Counted from the stretch's first letter, positions 24,931 to 35,221 are shown. The stretch: DNA of 47,581 bases from Prolixibacteraceae bacterium (GCA_028282705.1 JANQHI010000015.1:1-47581); one strand, 5' to 3'. Made by a program: numbers and translations. The notes: generated by a model not told the origin, from the sequence alone.

Positions 24931-26337
24931 TCACATAAGAAACTTCTTCCTTAAAGCTTCCATATGTTTTTTAGTGATAGGGACCAAATTGCCTAATGAT
25001 TTGGACATAACCATTGATTTGGCACAAAATTCAGCTACCTCCAACCTGTCATATGCCTGAAGGAGTTTATTGCCAGTAACCAAAAAGGCATCATTATCCA
25101 ACATTAGGGCAGGTATTCTTTTGCTTAATTGCTTTGGGGTAATATCATTTCCTAAAAACCTAGAACTAAATGGTATATTGGGTATATCCTGCAAAAACAC
25201 CCACCCTTCAGGAATTGTGCTCACATCCAGTTTTACCCCTGTTATATTAAATGCCATCAGATAAGGAGCATGGGCTATAATAATTGAATTTATATATGGG
25301 TGTTGCTCATATATCTTTTGATGCAAAAATATTGAGCTGTCAAGGATTTTTCTGGGTTCTACGCACCCATTTTTTACCTGGACTATATCTTCAGGCACAA
25401 TGTTCCAATGTGCTTCATTTGCAGAGGTAATAAGGAAATAATTGCCCTCCCCTCTTACTGATATGTTACCATTAGAACCAACCATCAAACCTTGCTTATA
25501 TGCCCTGCATGCCATTGCACAAATTTCTTCCCTGGTTTTTTCCTCAACTGGGTTATAACTTGCATTGGTTAAATATGTAATTTCCTGGCTAGTTTGTTCT
25601 TTATACTCGTTAAGCTGTTTTTCACTTAAAGAAATAGGCTCTCCAATTGATTTTGCATTTATAAAAGCATTAGCACAAAGTTCCATAGTTTCAAACCTGT
25701 TTAATGCATCCATTATATTATTGCCCCCCACTACTACACCATGATTTTCCATTATAACAGCCATTTTATCCCCACCTTTAAATTCATTGGCAATCTTACT
25801 GCTCAGTCCATCCCCACCAACTTTTCTCCATGGGCCATATAAACTTTCAGAAACTGACAAACAAATATATTGGTTGGAAGGGTGTTCATTTATCCCATTG
25901 TTGGCAATATAAAACAGTGCATACAAGCTATCGGCCTTATGGATGGCTGGGTTATGTGGGGCATAAGCTTTTGTCAACTCAAGCTCTTTTGTAATATGGT
26001 TATTTAAGGTTGCTTTGTCACTTTCAATATCACCTTTCACTGCCACATCAGAAAAAACAAAGGGGCCTTCAGGGGAATCCCCAACATAATGGGCTATTTC
26101 GCTATGGGTCCTCCATCCTGGATCCACCCTCAGGTTACATGGCCAACGGGCAACAAAAAGGTGGACTTTCCCATTATTACCCCAAATAGGAGAGGTACCC
26201 CAAATGGTGTATCCAGGTTCTTCCACTGCTGTCCCAACAAATTCCCACTTATTTGCAAAACCTTCTTTAACCTGCGTATTCCCAGCATTATACAGTAATA
26301 CAAATACAAGTAATAAGCTAAATTTTATTGCCCTCAT
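24931..26337 (-). CDS. Chimera: truncated GH43-like domain fused to class II aldolase domains
   Basis: 468 residues made of unrelated parts. A Sec signal peptide (1-21) leads into the N-terminal blades of a GH43-like glycosidase (about 29-178: IWGTSPIWGNNGKVHLF, SEIAHYVGDSPEGPF, APHNPAIHKADSLYALFYI). The propeller then stops short and, near residue 180 (about 25800), the protein continues as the C-terminal half of a class II aldolase/adducin domain (GGDKMAVIMENHGVVVGG, His199 kept). A second full-length aldolase-like domain follows (268-468). In that second domain the metal and catalytic sites look lost: the HxH pair reads Ile-Ala-His, the NHG His is Asp (NDA) and the SSE Glu is Ile. The fold of the first aldolase half, the propeller and the secretion signal do not make a sensible enzyme. 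An in-frame deletion joining two neighbouring genes is the simplest explanation; misassembly is possible. Confidence 0.8.
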   Translation of the reverse strand: MRAIKFSLLLVFVLLYNAGNTQVKEGFANKWEFVGTAVEEPGYTIWGTSPIWGNNGKVHLFVARWPCNLRVDPGWRTHSEIAHYVGDSPEGPFVFSDVAVKGDIESDKATLNNHITKELELTKAYAPHNPAIHKADSLYALFYIANNGINEHPSNQYICLSVSESLYGPWRKVGGDGLSSKIANEFKGGDKMAVIMENHGVVVGGNNIMDALNRFETMELCANAFINAKSIGEPISLSEKQLNEYKEQTSQEITYLTNASYNPVEEKTREEICAMACRAYKQGLMVGSNGNISVRGEGNYFLITSANEAHWNIVPEDIVQVKNGCVEPRKILDSSIFLHQKIYEQHPYINSIIIAHAPYLMAFNITGVKLDVSTIPEGWVFLQDIPNIPFSSRFLGNDITPKQLSKRIPALMLDNDAFLVTGNKLLQAYDRLEVAEFCAKSMVMSKSLGNLVPITKKHMEALRKKFLM

Positions 26338-26444
26338 ATCAAAAAAAAATTAAATGTTAAACTTGACTATGCCTTTTCTTTCAATCAATTTAACAAGCCC
26401 CTTCTTTATTCAATGGAGTATGTGGTAATTTTTCAACACTCGTT

Positions 26445-28037
26445 TTAATCGCCATACCAAAAACATGCCCATTCTAAATCTATCTTGCCCGAGAACCACG
26501 CCCATTGCTCCATATTAAATTTAAGTGACTTGCTAAAGGGGATAGCATCCAAAGAACGCACCCTTGAGTTGACCGTTACACCACCATTCTTAATCAAATT
26601 GGCTTGGCCAATTGGCTGTCCAACAAATGGGTGATCAAAGATTTCAGGGTGCCCCCATGCATAACCATAATAGTCTTCGGTACCTGTGCCAAAATGGGAA
26701 GGGAACACTTCACCATCAACGAATATTTTTTCATCACCTTCTCCCCACCAGCCTCCAATGCTTTTACTTATCTGCAAATTATCACCAATAAATATGCCCC
26801 TGCCTTGCACAGTAATGAAATCATAATCTTCCCCTTGCTTTGCAACAATATCATAAGCAAGTTTGTCTGCATATTGGCAATGGAAGTACATAGAATTATC
26901 TGCCCACTTAGATTGTTTTGTTGCAACTTCCAACTTTGCCGAAATAGGTTGCCCACTTTTGTTGACTAGCTTCAGTTTCCCTTCTTTTTTGAAAGGCATT
27001 ACCCAAAAACTGGCCATGTTGCCCAATGTGTCTACTTTCCTATACCAATCTGCTGCATTGACCAACTGGCCACCACAACCAAAGTATAAGCCAACAGGTG
27101 CCTCAATGGTGGTTTTCCCATCAAACGTGCCCTGTATCCATAAGCCTTTTGCAACTTCATCTAAGCTTTCAGCATCCACAGACAGCAAAATACGCAAAAT
27201 AGAAAGGCTACCTGCTACAGTTAATTCACCAGATTCGTTATCCTTTAAGGTAAAGCTTTTTGTTTCAACGTTTTCTTCATCTTTAAGCTTGACCTCGTTT
27301 GGTTTTTTCTTCTGAAAGTTGGAAAGTATGTTATTGGTGCCTGAAATAATATTCTGATACTTGTCAATAGTTTGGTGGTTTAAACTTTCCACAGAAACTT
27401 TGTCATGGTATAAACGATAGTTTATATTGTAAAACAAACCATCAGAAGCTTTTGGGCGCTTTACTGGCTCCTCATAAGTAATTTTTATGTGTTTGTTGAA
27501 TGGGATTGGGGCATATAAGTTGTGGCCTGGCCTAGCCCCTTCGTTTATTGGCAGTTGATCCTGTTCAACAGACCTAGAAGATAGAGGCCTTCCGATTGAC
27601 ATATGCTGTCCGATTAGGGCACCAGGATATCCTGCCTCCCAAACTGGGACCGAACTGCCATCAACATAAAACCTTAAAGGGGATTTGCGGTTTGGGTCTC
27701 CGCCAATCCATATCCGTGTAATCACGCCAGGGCCTTCAACGTCTAACAATACAGATTCTTTCCGTCCATTAACTGTATCAATTCGTACAAAGTGGTTCCA
27801 ATCATGGTTGGCATACCAGCCTTCCTTGTCCTCCTGGGTAATAGATAACCTTTCGTAGCTACTTGCCTGGTGCTGGGTCCATAACCCATTTGGGTATTTT
27901 GAGGTGATATCCCTGTCAACCATTTCTTCTAAAAGGCCTTTAAACGTTATTTCCCTAATATTTTGAGGTGATTCATTGGTTTTGCAAGCCGTGTACAATA
28001 TTGCCAGCAACACGAAAATAGGGATAGTATATTTCAT
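26445..28037 (-). CDS. DUF2961/GH172 family lipoprotein
   Basis: A 530-residue GH172 (DUF2961) protein with a lipoprotein signal peptide (LYTAC, Cys18). The jelly-roll core includes HDWNHFVRID, LLDVEGPGVITRIWIG and the active-site strand pair GWWGEGDEKIFVDGE and HFGTGTEDYYG, with Glu433 and Glu454, the two glutamates conserved in GH172. Known members cleave fructofuranosides or D-arabinofuranosides. It follows SusD in the locus after a terminator. The 5' part (27541-27840) is richer in CpG than the rest of the gene, a possible mosaic. Family secure, substrate inferred. Confidence 0.9.
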   Translation of the reverse strand: MKYTIPIFVLLAILYTACKTNESPQNIREITFKGLLEEMVDRDITSKYPNGLWTQHQASSYERLSITQEDKEGWYANHDWNHFVRIDTVNGRKESVLLDVEGPGVITRIWIGGDPNRKSPLRFYVDGSSVPVWEAGYPGALIGQHMSIGRPLSSRSVEQDQLPINEGARPGHNLYAPIPFNKHIKITYEEPVKRPKASDGLFYNINYRLYHDKVSVESLNHQTIDKYQNIISGTNNILSNFQKKKPNEVKLKDEENVETKSFTLKDNESGELTVAGSLSILRILLSVDAESLDEVAKGLWIQGTFDGKTTIEAPVGLYFGCGGQLVNAADWYRKVDTLGNMASFWVMPFKKEGKLKLVNKSGQPISAKLEVATKQSKWADNSMYFHCQYADKLAYDIVAKQGEDYDFITVQGRGIFIGDNLQISKSIGGWWGEGDEKIFVDGEVFPSHFGTGTEDYYGYAWGHPEIFDHPFVGQPIGQANLIKNGGVTVNSRVRSLDAIPFSKSLKFNMEQWAWFSGKIDLEWACFWYGD

Positions 28038-28092
28038 AATTCGTTAATTTTTTAGGTGAAGGTTTACAAATTTAATTAAAATATGGTAAAAG

Positions 28093-28125
28093 CCCCTACC
28101 CCCTTTAAAGGAGGGGATTAAGGGG
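28093..28125. repeat. Imperfect inverted repeat of C-run and G-run
   Basis: CCCCCTTTAAAGGAGGGG and flanking C and G tracts form an imperfect palindrome between the GH172 gene and the susD terminator. The pattern resembles small dispersed palindromes of Bacteroidota; only one copy is seen here, though 111-128 has a related C-run/G-run layout. Confidence 0.35.
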
Positions 28126-28149
28126 AAAAACATTACAGGGCGTTAATGT

Positions 28150-28185
28150 AAAAAACCAGGAAGGAACTTTTGCCCCTTCCTGGTT
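28150..28185 (-). terminator. Intrinsic terminator after susD
   Basis: On the minus strand AACCAGGAAGG pairs with CCTTCCTGGTT (11 bp perfect, 10-base loop), followed by TTTT. It ends the sigma-fecR or susC-susD transcript about 25 bp after the susD stop. Confidence 0.82.
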
Positions 28186-28209
28186 GGTTTATGAACTAAT
28201 ATCCCTTTC

Positions 28210-29889
28210 TTACCAGTCTGGGTTTTGCTCAAGGTTGGTATTTAACTGTAATTGATTTAAAGGTAGTGGGAATAAATAATGTTTCTGCTCAAACTTTCTA
28301 TTTGAAGCATCATCTGCAATTACAAAACCATTCGCATCCACTTGTAAATCAACGCCTACCACTATCTGGTCACTTGGAGGGAAGGTAGGCCACTGGGTGC
28401 CCACAAACTTAACCCCCAATAATGATTTTGGCAAGGCATTTTCTGCCTCTTTCCACCTTCTTAGGTCGTTAAAACGGAAACCTTCTGCTGCCAGTTCAAT
28501 AGTCCTTTCCCTTCTTATTTCCTGTTTCATATCCAAGCCATTGGCAGTTACAAATGCATTTGTTAAATCAGGCATCCCTGCCCTATTCCTTAATTTATTG
28601 ATTGTGTTATCAAGTTCACTATCTGTGATTGCATTATTTTTTTCAAATAATGCCTCTGCCAAATTTAAATAAACCTCGCCAAGCCTTATTTCTATATAGT
28701 CATAATAACTTCGTCCTAAAATACCTGCATCTTCTGTATCCGACTGAAATTTAAATGGTAAATATCCACTTTTAGTTGGCCCGTTGGTACCACCTCCAAT
28801 TACAACAGTGTATACCCGCTCATAGTTACTGTAAATAACAGTAGATCCAGGGATCATAATAGTTTGAGTCATTCTGGGGTCACGGTTCTCAAATTCTGAA
28901 TCTATTAAACTATATCCTTGGAATAAATCTGATTTATCAATGGGCAATCCATCTGAGCACAGATACATGTCAGCCAATACTTTTGTTGGGCTGGCATTAT
29001 GTGCATCAACAGACCTTGTGGTCCCATGCGTAATATTTAGCTCATTGCTATACTTTCGGACCAAGATATTTTCACTGCTGCCCGTGCCACCTTCAATAAA
29101 CAAGTTGTAATAACTTTTAGTTGGGCCACCTGCGTGCTCATAAAGTGAATATTGGTTAAGTGCCAACAATTGCTGGGATGCATCAATACAAGTAGATAAA
29201 TAAGCATCAGAACCTCCAGTTCCATGGTATTTTGCCCAGGTGCCTTCGAAAAGGGCAACCCTTGATTTTAATGCCAAAGCAGCCCCTTTGGTAACCCTTC
29301 CTTTTTGGTTAGCTGCAACGTCACTTTCGTTTGGTAATTTAGTAGCAGCCCAATCTAAGTCTTCAAAAATAAAAGCTATTACATCAGCCCTGGGAGCCCT
29401 TGGGGCATACAACTCTTCAGAATCAATATCCAGTGTCCTTTTTATTAAAGGGACATCTCCAAACCTGGTTACCAACGCAAAATAAGCACGGGCCCTGAAA
29501 AAACGTGCTTCTGCAGCATGCTTTGCAATATCGGCCTGTATTTCTGTAGCTTCTTCATAATTTTCAAGCAACCTATTAGCAGCCCTAATTGTAGCGTAAT
29601 TGCCATTCCAAGTACCATCTTCCTGAGGTTCAATATAAGTACCTCCACTAACAGGATCTGTCAAATTACCAACATAAGTATCTGAATTCCGATCTAACAT
29701 CCCTCCACCATGAGTTCCCAATTTATGGTATAAACTATTGGCTGCTTTCTCGAAATCTTCCGGAACTTTCCAAAAACTATAATCAGAGAGTGTATCTAGT
29801 GGTGCCAATTCCAAATCATCGTCACAACTACTTAATATAAAACCTATAAATAATAATATTATAATAAATTTATTGTTTTTCATTGTCAT
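28210..29889 (-). CDS. SusD/RagB-type glycan-binding lipoprotein
   Basis: A 559-residue surface lipoprotein that closes over the SusC pore and presents glycan for import. The signal peptide ends LSSC with Cys22, followed by Asp-rich DDDLELAPLDTLSDYSFW. TPR-like helices appear in EARFFRARAYFALVTRFGDVPLI and the C-terminal SusD signature includes RRERTIELAAEGFRFNDLRRWKEA. It lies 4 bp downstream of susC. Two Met codons (29889 and 29883) are possible starts. Ligand is unknown. Confidence 0.95.
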   Translation of the reverse strand: MTMKNNKFIIILLFIGFILSSCDDDLELAPLDTLSDYSFWKVPEDFEKAANSLYHKLGTHGGGMLDRNSDTYVGNLTDPVSGGTYIEPQEDGTWNGNYATIRAANRLLENYEEATEIQADIAKHAAEARFFRARAYFALVTRFGDVPLIKRTLDIDSEELYAPRAPRADVIAFIFEDLDWAATKLPNESDVAANQKGRVTKGAALALKSRVALFEGTWAKYHGTGGSDAYLSTCIDASQQLLALNQYSLYEHAGGPTKSYYNLFIEGGTGSSENILVRKYSNELNITHGTTRSVDAHNASPTKVLADMYLCSDGLPIDKSDLFQGYSLIDSEFENRDPRMTQTIMIPGSTVIYSNYERVYTVVIGGGTNGPTKSGYLPFKFQSDTEDAGILGRSYYDYIEIRLGEVYLNLAEALFEKNNAITDSELDNTINKLRNRAGMPDLTNAFVTANGLDMKQEIRRERTIELAAEGFRFNDLRRWKEAENALPKSLLGVKFVGTQWPTFPPSDQIVVGVDLQVDANGFVIADDASNRKFEQKHYLFPLPLNQLQLNTNLEQNPDW

Positions 29890-29893
29890 TGTT

Positions 29894-32800
29894 TTAAAAT
29901 GTTAGACTTACTCCAATAGCATATCGTTTCATAAAAGGATAGTTGGCATGGCCTCCCCTGGTATTTTCTGCGTCATAACCACCATCAACATGGTCAATCG
30001 TAAACAGGTCTTCTCCACTTACATAGAACCTAACATCCCTAAAGCCTGCTTTTTCGGTAACGTTATTAGGGATTGTATACCCCAATTGGATATTTTTTAC
30101 GCGAAGGTAAGCCCCATTAATCTTATTCATAGATGAATACCAATAATTCCAATTTGCATTCGTATCCCCCATGGTTAACCTGGGATATTTTGCATCTGGA
30201 TTTTCAGGGGTCCATGTATTTCCATAGAACCGTTTCAAAGGCTGCAGCCATGGCCTAAACCATGGTTGGTGATAACCGCCACTATAATATATGGTCCTCT
30301 TTCCAACCCCTTGCAAAAAGGCAGAAAAATCAAACCCCTTATATTTAGCTGAAATATTAATGGAATAATTGTAGCGTGAGGCATTTGTACCCAAATCAAC
30401 AATGTCTGCATCATTTCCGTCTGCATCAACTGGTGAAATCCTACCATCGTTGTTAAGGTCTTTAAACCTGGTATCCCCAATTCCGATCGTAGAAGGAACC
30501 CCATCTAATTGTTTGTAGGCATCCAGTTCTGCTTGATTTTGAATAAAGCCATCAAATTCATATCCGAAATAAGTACCAATAGCATAGCCCTCACGGTTAT
30601 ATTGCCTATTAACCTGGGCTAGGTCTGCTCCATCTAAATCAACCAATTTGTTGGTATTGTCATCAAGAGAAACTATAATGGAGTATGAAAAATCATCGTT
30701 AACCTGACCTTTCCATCCCAGGGACAATTCAAACCCCTTGGTTTCGAGGGTACCTACATTTTGTGCAGGAGGAGCACCTCCTAATACAGAAGGCAGGTTT
30801 ACCCCCAACAACATATTGGCGTTTTTCTTTTTGTAGATATCGAAATTTCCAAAAAGCCTTGAATCTAAAAGAGCGAAATCAATACCAAAATTTGTAGTTG
30901 TGATTTCCTCCCAAGTCCTTACTTGGGAAACCAGTTTCCTTTCTGAAGCACCTGGGGCCCTTTCAGTGCCCCCAAAAGGATATACCCCTCCTATATCAAT
31001 AAGTGGGACATAATCATAGAAATTCCCATTATCCTCATTAAAATCTTGGTTTCCACTTGTTCCATGGGATAAGCGGGCTTTTAGGTTATCAAAGATTCCA
31101 AGGTTTTTGATAAATTCTTCCTCAGAAGCCCTCCATGAAAGAGCAGCACCATAAAAATCCCCCCATCTCACATCACTAGAAAAAACAGAAGAACCATCAC
31201 GACGATAATTCAACTCAGCATTGTATTTTGAAGCAAAACTATAAGATAGCCTTGAAAACATGGATGAAATGGCCCAGTGGTAAGCAGCTTGACCATTATA
31301 CTGCTCTTCAACACTTCCCAAACCCAATGACCATAACTCAGTTTGTGTAAAGTCACGCCTCCAGGTGGCAACCATGTCTTTCTCCTTTTTTTCATGAGAA
31401 CCACCAACCATTATACCAACCTGGTGTTTATTATCAATTAATTTACGGTAATCTAAATAACCTGTTAAGTTCTTATAAAGAGATTCATCCCTATCCACAC
31501 GGGCAAAACTGCGTCTTCTGGCCAAACCAGCTGGTTGATTTCCCCAAAACCATTTTCGAATTACAGGGCCATAACTATCTTCATTATAGAACTCTTTAAC
31601 TACACCAAGTTGCCCATGCGCTTTTAACCCATCAAAAAGGTCATACTCCAACTTAATATTTACGTTCAAATTATTCAAATTTTGAGTTAGCTTACCAGAT
31701 TCCTTATCTGCCAGCTGCCTTGGGTTATTATACCCCCATTGTGTAAGATAGTTTGAACCATCCTCTGTTCTGTTAGGTAGCCAAACAAACCTATTTGTTA
31801 CATGATGGAATATATTTTCTGAAGTAACCGAAGGTTGAACTGTTTTTTTATTCTCATAACTTAATTTTGTTAACATTTTTAATTTTTCGGTAACATCAAA
31901 GCTATAATTAAACCTTAGGTTTAAACGGTCTGAAGAATCATAGGCGTCCTTCAAAATACCGTCAACTTTAAGGTAACCAACAGATATATTATAATTTGAC
32001 TTTTCTCCCCCACCACTCATACGTAAGTTATGGTTCCATTGCGACCCAAAATCTTTATACAAAAGAGGCCTCCAATCGGTTTCTTTGGTAAATATGCGTG
32101 CATTTTCACCAGGACCCCACAATGCATATGCTAGTTGTTCACCTTTTTGTATTGCATCCCACACTTCTGGTATTGCCCATTCAGACGAACCCCCTGTTGC
32201 TTCCACTGCTTCAATTTGCATTTCTGCGTATTCTTTCATATTCACCAAATCAATAAAGTTTGATGGATTATTCATTGAATATGAACCATTATACCTCACA
32301 CTAATGGGTTGATTGTTTCGTCCTGTTTTGGTTGTAATCAATATAACCCCCCCAGCAGCACGTGCACCATAAATTGCAGCAGAAGCATCTTTTAGGACAG
32401 TTGTGCTCTCTATATCATTTGGGTTGAGGTTATTGATATCCCCCTCAATACCATCAATCAGGACTAATGGCGAATTACCTCCAGCACTAACGGAAGAGGC
32501 ACCCCTTACTTGCAAGGTAAAGTTTTCTTGCCCAGGTTGGCCACTACCTCTGTTAATTGTAACACCAGCTATTGCCCCTTGTAAACCACTTATACTATTT
32601 GTTAACGGCCTTGATTCTAAGAGTTCGCCTGAAATCTGGCTTACAGCCCCAGTTGTTGTTTTAACTGATTTTGTCCCATAACCAATGGCAACAACCTCTT
32701 CAATACCGATGGCATCAGCAACTAGGGCTACATCAATAATTGACTGGGAACCAACCAGGATTTCTTGGGATGTCATTCCCACAAAAGAAAAGACCAAGGT

Positions 32801-33331
32801 GGTGCCAACATCAACACCAGCAAGGGCGTAGTTGCCATCTGCCCCAGTTGTGGTGCCCCTTGTGGTACCTTTTACAACAACTGTAACACCAGGAAGGGGT
32901 AAACCCTGTTCATCAGTAACTTTTCCTGTTATGTTTTTGGGTTGTGCAAAATAAGCCCCATCCCCAGAACTAAGTGCAATAATCCTATCATTGACATTGT
33001 AAGTAATGCCAGTGTTGTCAAACATTAAATCAAGGACGTCTTTTATGGTACTTTTTTCGCACTTAACAGTTACTTGCTGCTCCACATCAACTACTGTTGC
33101 GTCAAACATAAAGTAAAACTCTGTTTGTTCTTCAATTTTTTCTAAAATGTTAATGATTGACTCACTCTCATAATCCAGGCTTAAACGGGTACTTTGTGCA
33201 TAAGTACTAAATGCGAAAGACTGTACTGTACCCACCAATATTAAAAACAATAATGCTTTCATACAACGTAAAAATTTTGACCTCCAGAGCCTATTTATAC
33301 TGGAAATCGACAATAAATCTTTTTTTTTCAT
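29894..33331 (-). CDS. SusC/RagA TonB-dependent transporter with STN signalling domain
   Basis: A 1145-residue outer-membrane importer. After the signal peptide an STN domain (about 55-120; LSLDYESESIINILEKIEEQ) is followed by a carboxypeptidase-regulatory-like domain (130-205), then the plug with GYGTKSVKTTTGAVSQI and PLVLIDGIEGDINNLNPNDI, and a long barrel ending in VSLTF with terminal Phe. The STN domain and adjacent fecR and sigma genes indicate the FecA-like signalling subclass: substrate binding would relieve FecR and free the ECF factor. It pairs with SusD 4 bp downstream. Substrate unknown. Confidence 0.96.
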   Translation of the reverse strand: MKKKDLLSISSINRLWRSKFLRCMKALLFLILVGTVQSFAFSTYAQSTRLSLDYESESIINILEKIEEQTEFYFMFDATVVDVEQQVTVKCEKSTIKDVLDLMFDNTGITYNVNDRIIALSSGDGAYFAQPKNITGKVTDEQGLPLPGVTVVVKGTTRGTTTGADGNYALAGVDVGTTLVFSFVGMTSQEILVGSQSIIDVALVADAIGIEEVVAIGYGTKSVKTTTGAVSQISGELLESRPLTNSISGLQGAIAGVTINRGSGQPGQENFTLQVRGASSVSAGGNSPLVLIDGIEGDINNLNPNDIESTTVLKDASAAIYGARAAGGVILITTKTGRNNQPISVRYNGSYSMNNPSNFIDLVNMKEYAEMQIEAVEATGGSSEWAIPEVWDAIQKGEQLAYALWGPGENARIFTKETDWRPLLYKDFGSQWNHNLRMSGGGEKSNYNISVGYLKVDGILKDAYDSSDRLNLRFNYSFDVTEKLKMLTKLSYENKKTVQPSVTSENIFHHVTNRFVWLPNRTEDGSNYLTQWGYNNPRQLADKESGKLTQNLNNLNVNIKLEYDLFDGLKAHGQLGVVKEFYNEDSYGPVIRKWFWGNQPAGLARRRSFARVDRDESLYKNLTGYLDYRKLIDNKHQVGIMVGGSHEKKEKDMVATWRRDFTQTELWSLGLGSVEEQYNGQAAYHWAISSMFSRLSYSFASKYNAELNYRRDGSSVFSSDVRWGDFYGAALSWRASEEEFIKNLGIFDNLKARLSHGTSGNQDFNEDNGNFYDYVPLIDIGGVYPFGGTERAPGASERKLVSQVRTWEEITTTNFGIDFALLDSRLFGNFDIYKKKNANMLLGVNLPSVLGGAPPAQNVGTLETKGFELSLGWKGQVNDDFSYSIIVSLDDNTNKLVDLDGADLAQVNRQYNREGYAIGTYFGYEFDGFIQNQAELDAYKQLDGVPSTIGIGDTRFKDLNNDGRISPVDADGNDADIVDLGTNASRYNYSINISAKYKGFDFSAFLQGVGKRTIYYSGGYHQPWFRPWLQPLKRFYGNTWTPENPDAKYPRLTMGDTNANWNYWYSSMNKINGAYLRVKNIQLGYTIPNNVTEKAGFRDVRFYVSGEDLFTIDHVDGGYDAENTRGGHANYPFMKRYAIGVSLTF

Positions 33332-33490
33332 AAATTTGTTGTGATTTGGATTAATAATTCAAATTCTAAATGCCTCATGAACCAAAAACAAGGAGGCAAA
33401 AACGAGTTAGAAGGGAGATGTTAGCTGCATCTCCTTTTTTAATTAGGTTTGTTAGGTTTTTTCCATAAGCATGTAATATTTGTTAAGAAT

Positions 33491-34507
33491 TTATTTTTTG
33501 TCCTTCATTATTATTTTAGGTAACTCTATTGAATTATAATTGTTTATGATTTGGCAATTGACTTGGCAAGAGTATTCTATAAGCTCAAATACCTGCTCAT
33601 AGCTTTCATTCCTTATTTTACCCGTAAAGATTGACCCATAGATTTTGGGATCGGCAACTTCTATTTCAATATTGTACCACCTTTCCAACTTCTCAATTAC
33701 AAGGTCCATTGGATCGTCTTTAAAAACTAACAAATTATCTTTCCAAGAGATATGTTTCTGGATATCAGCCATTGCAACATCCATATCCCCTGTTGATGAA
33801 TTAAAAACAGCTATTTCACCAGGTTTTAGTTTCCCCAATCCAGCACCATTATCTGTATTTAACAAGTTTACACTTCCAGATTCTAACACTACGTTGATAT
33901 TTTTTGCCCCAGCATACGCTTCCACATCAAATTTAGTTCCCAGTACCTCCACCTTTAACTGTTTTGCCTCAACAATAAATGGCCTGTCTTTATCATGCCC
34001 TACCTCAAAAAAAGCCTGCCCATCCAATATTACATGCCTTTGGGGCTTTTGGTTGTAATTATAAGAAATGGTAGTACCTGAATTTATCCAAACAATGGTA
34101 TTATCAGGCAAAATAACCTTTGACCTGTGCCCATTTCCTGCAACAACTGATGTATATGAACCTGATTTTATAGAAGTACCTTCCGTAAAAGTAATTTGGC
34201 CGTAGAAAAAATATATGGCCCCAATTGCTATTATCAATATGGCTGCATAGGGCAACAAGCTTTTTATGGATTGCTTTAAGCTTAGTGAATTGGACTTTTT
34301 GATCTGACCATTTATTTCCGTAAATATCTTATTTGAATCAACCTTGATGTCTGTATCGTTATCAAATGCCTTCCACTCATTATCTAGTGCATTATGTAAT
34401 TCACTGTTCCCTTTTTCACTATTCAACCAATAAAAAAGATTTCTCACGTCATCGTTTTTTTGAGGGTTAGAGAAAAATCTAATTATGGCCTTTATCTTAT
34501 TTGACAT
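33491..34507 (-). CDS. FecR-family anti-sigma factor
   Basis: A 338-residue inner-membrane regulator. The cytoplasmic N-terminal part (1-85) binds sigma; a membrane helix LLPYAAILIIAIGAIYFFYG lies at about 86-105; the periplasmic FecR domain contains VILPDNTIVWINSGTTISYN and FEVGHDKDRPFIVEAKQLKV. The C-terminal STN-like region (YNIEIEVADPKIYGSIFTGK) contacts the SusC plug or STN domain in this class. It lies between the ECF sigma gene and susC, co-oriented. Confidence 0.95.
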   Translation of the reverse strand: MSNKIKAIIRFFSNPQKNDDVRNLFYWLNSEKGNSELHNALDNEWKAFDNDTDIKVDSNKIFTEINGQIKKSNSLSLKQSIKSLLPYAAILIIAIGAIYFFYGQITFTEGTSIKSGSYTSVVAGNGHRSKVILPDNTIVWINSGTTISYNYNQKPQRHVILDGQAFFEVGHDKDRPFIVEAKQLKVEVLGTKFDVEAYAGAKNINVVLESGSVNLLNTDNGAGLGKLKPGEIAVFNSSTGDMDVAMADIQKHISWKDNLLVFKDDPMDLVIEKLERWYNIEIEVADPKIYGSIFTGKIRNESYEQVFELIEYSCQVNCQIINNYNSIELPKIIMKDKK

Positions 34508-34615
34508 ATGCAGTGTTTACTAATTAATACACTTGAAATGCCATTTACTATTACCCTGATGTAAAAAAAATAATATTTAATGTAATTTTCCCTGCTTGAA
34601 CCTAAGCATTTTCGG

Positions 34616-35191
34616 TTAGCAAACTGATAATGCCAGTACCAACAAACTGTACTTTTTTAATTCTTCCTTGAGGTATTTATTGGCCTTCATCAATTGGCTG
34701 TCAACGGTAATAATGGAAATACCCAACTTATCGGCAATTTCCTGTCTTGTATGGCCTTCTATCCTTCGTAATAAAAATATTTCTTTTCGTTTAGGTGGAA
34801 GGTTATCGATTATTGTGTTAATTATTTCTTTTGTCTCCTCAAATATTACATATTCATCTGCATTATTTGAAGTAATTTCTGAAACGAATTTAAGGTGGTC
34901 TTCAAAAATCCTACGGTTTACTTTTTTCCTGCTTAAATTTAAAAACGCATTTTTCGCTATTTTAAACACAAAGGATTCAAACGGATAGCCCTCAATGAAC
35001 TCTTCCCTTTTTTGCCAAATTTTCACAAAGGTATCTTGAACTATCTCTTCTGTATCTTCTTTTGACCCCAGAAGTTTAAAGATAAAAGCATAAATCTTTT
35101 TATGGTGCCGTTCGAACAATATTTGAAATGCTTTGGCTTCTCCATCCTTAAATGCCTGAATCAATGCAATATCTTCTTGCTTTTTGCCCAA
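34616..35191 (-). CDS. ECF sigma-70 factor
   Basis: A 191-residue extracytoplasmic function sigma factor. Region 2 is AFQILFERHHKKIYAFIFKLLGS plus EEIVQDTFVKIWQ (about 25-75), and region 4 includes LPPKRKEIFLLRRIEGHTRQEIADKLGIS with the helix-turn-helix near the C-terminus. Pairing with FecR and an STN-bearing SusC is the standard PUL-regulating arrangement. It would direct transcription of the locus when glycan is sensed. The last 15 residues are hydrophobic (KYSLLVLALSVC), a mild oddity. Confidence 0.95.
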   Translation of the reverse strand: MGKKQEDIALIQAFKDGEAKAFQILFERHHKKIYAFIFKLLGSKEDTEEIVQDTFVKIWQKREEFIEGYPFESFVFKIAKNAFLNLSRKKVNRRIFEDHLKFVSEITSNNADEYVIFEETKEIINTIIDNLPPKRKEIFLLRRIEGHTRQEIADKLGISIITVDSQLMKANKYLKEELKKYSLLVLALSVC

Positions 35192-35221
35192 TTAAACGTT
35201 ATTTGAATGAAATAATTCCCA

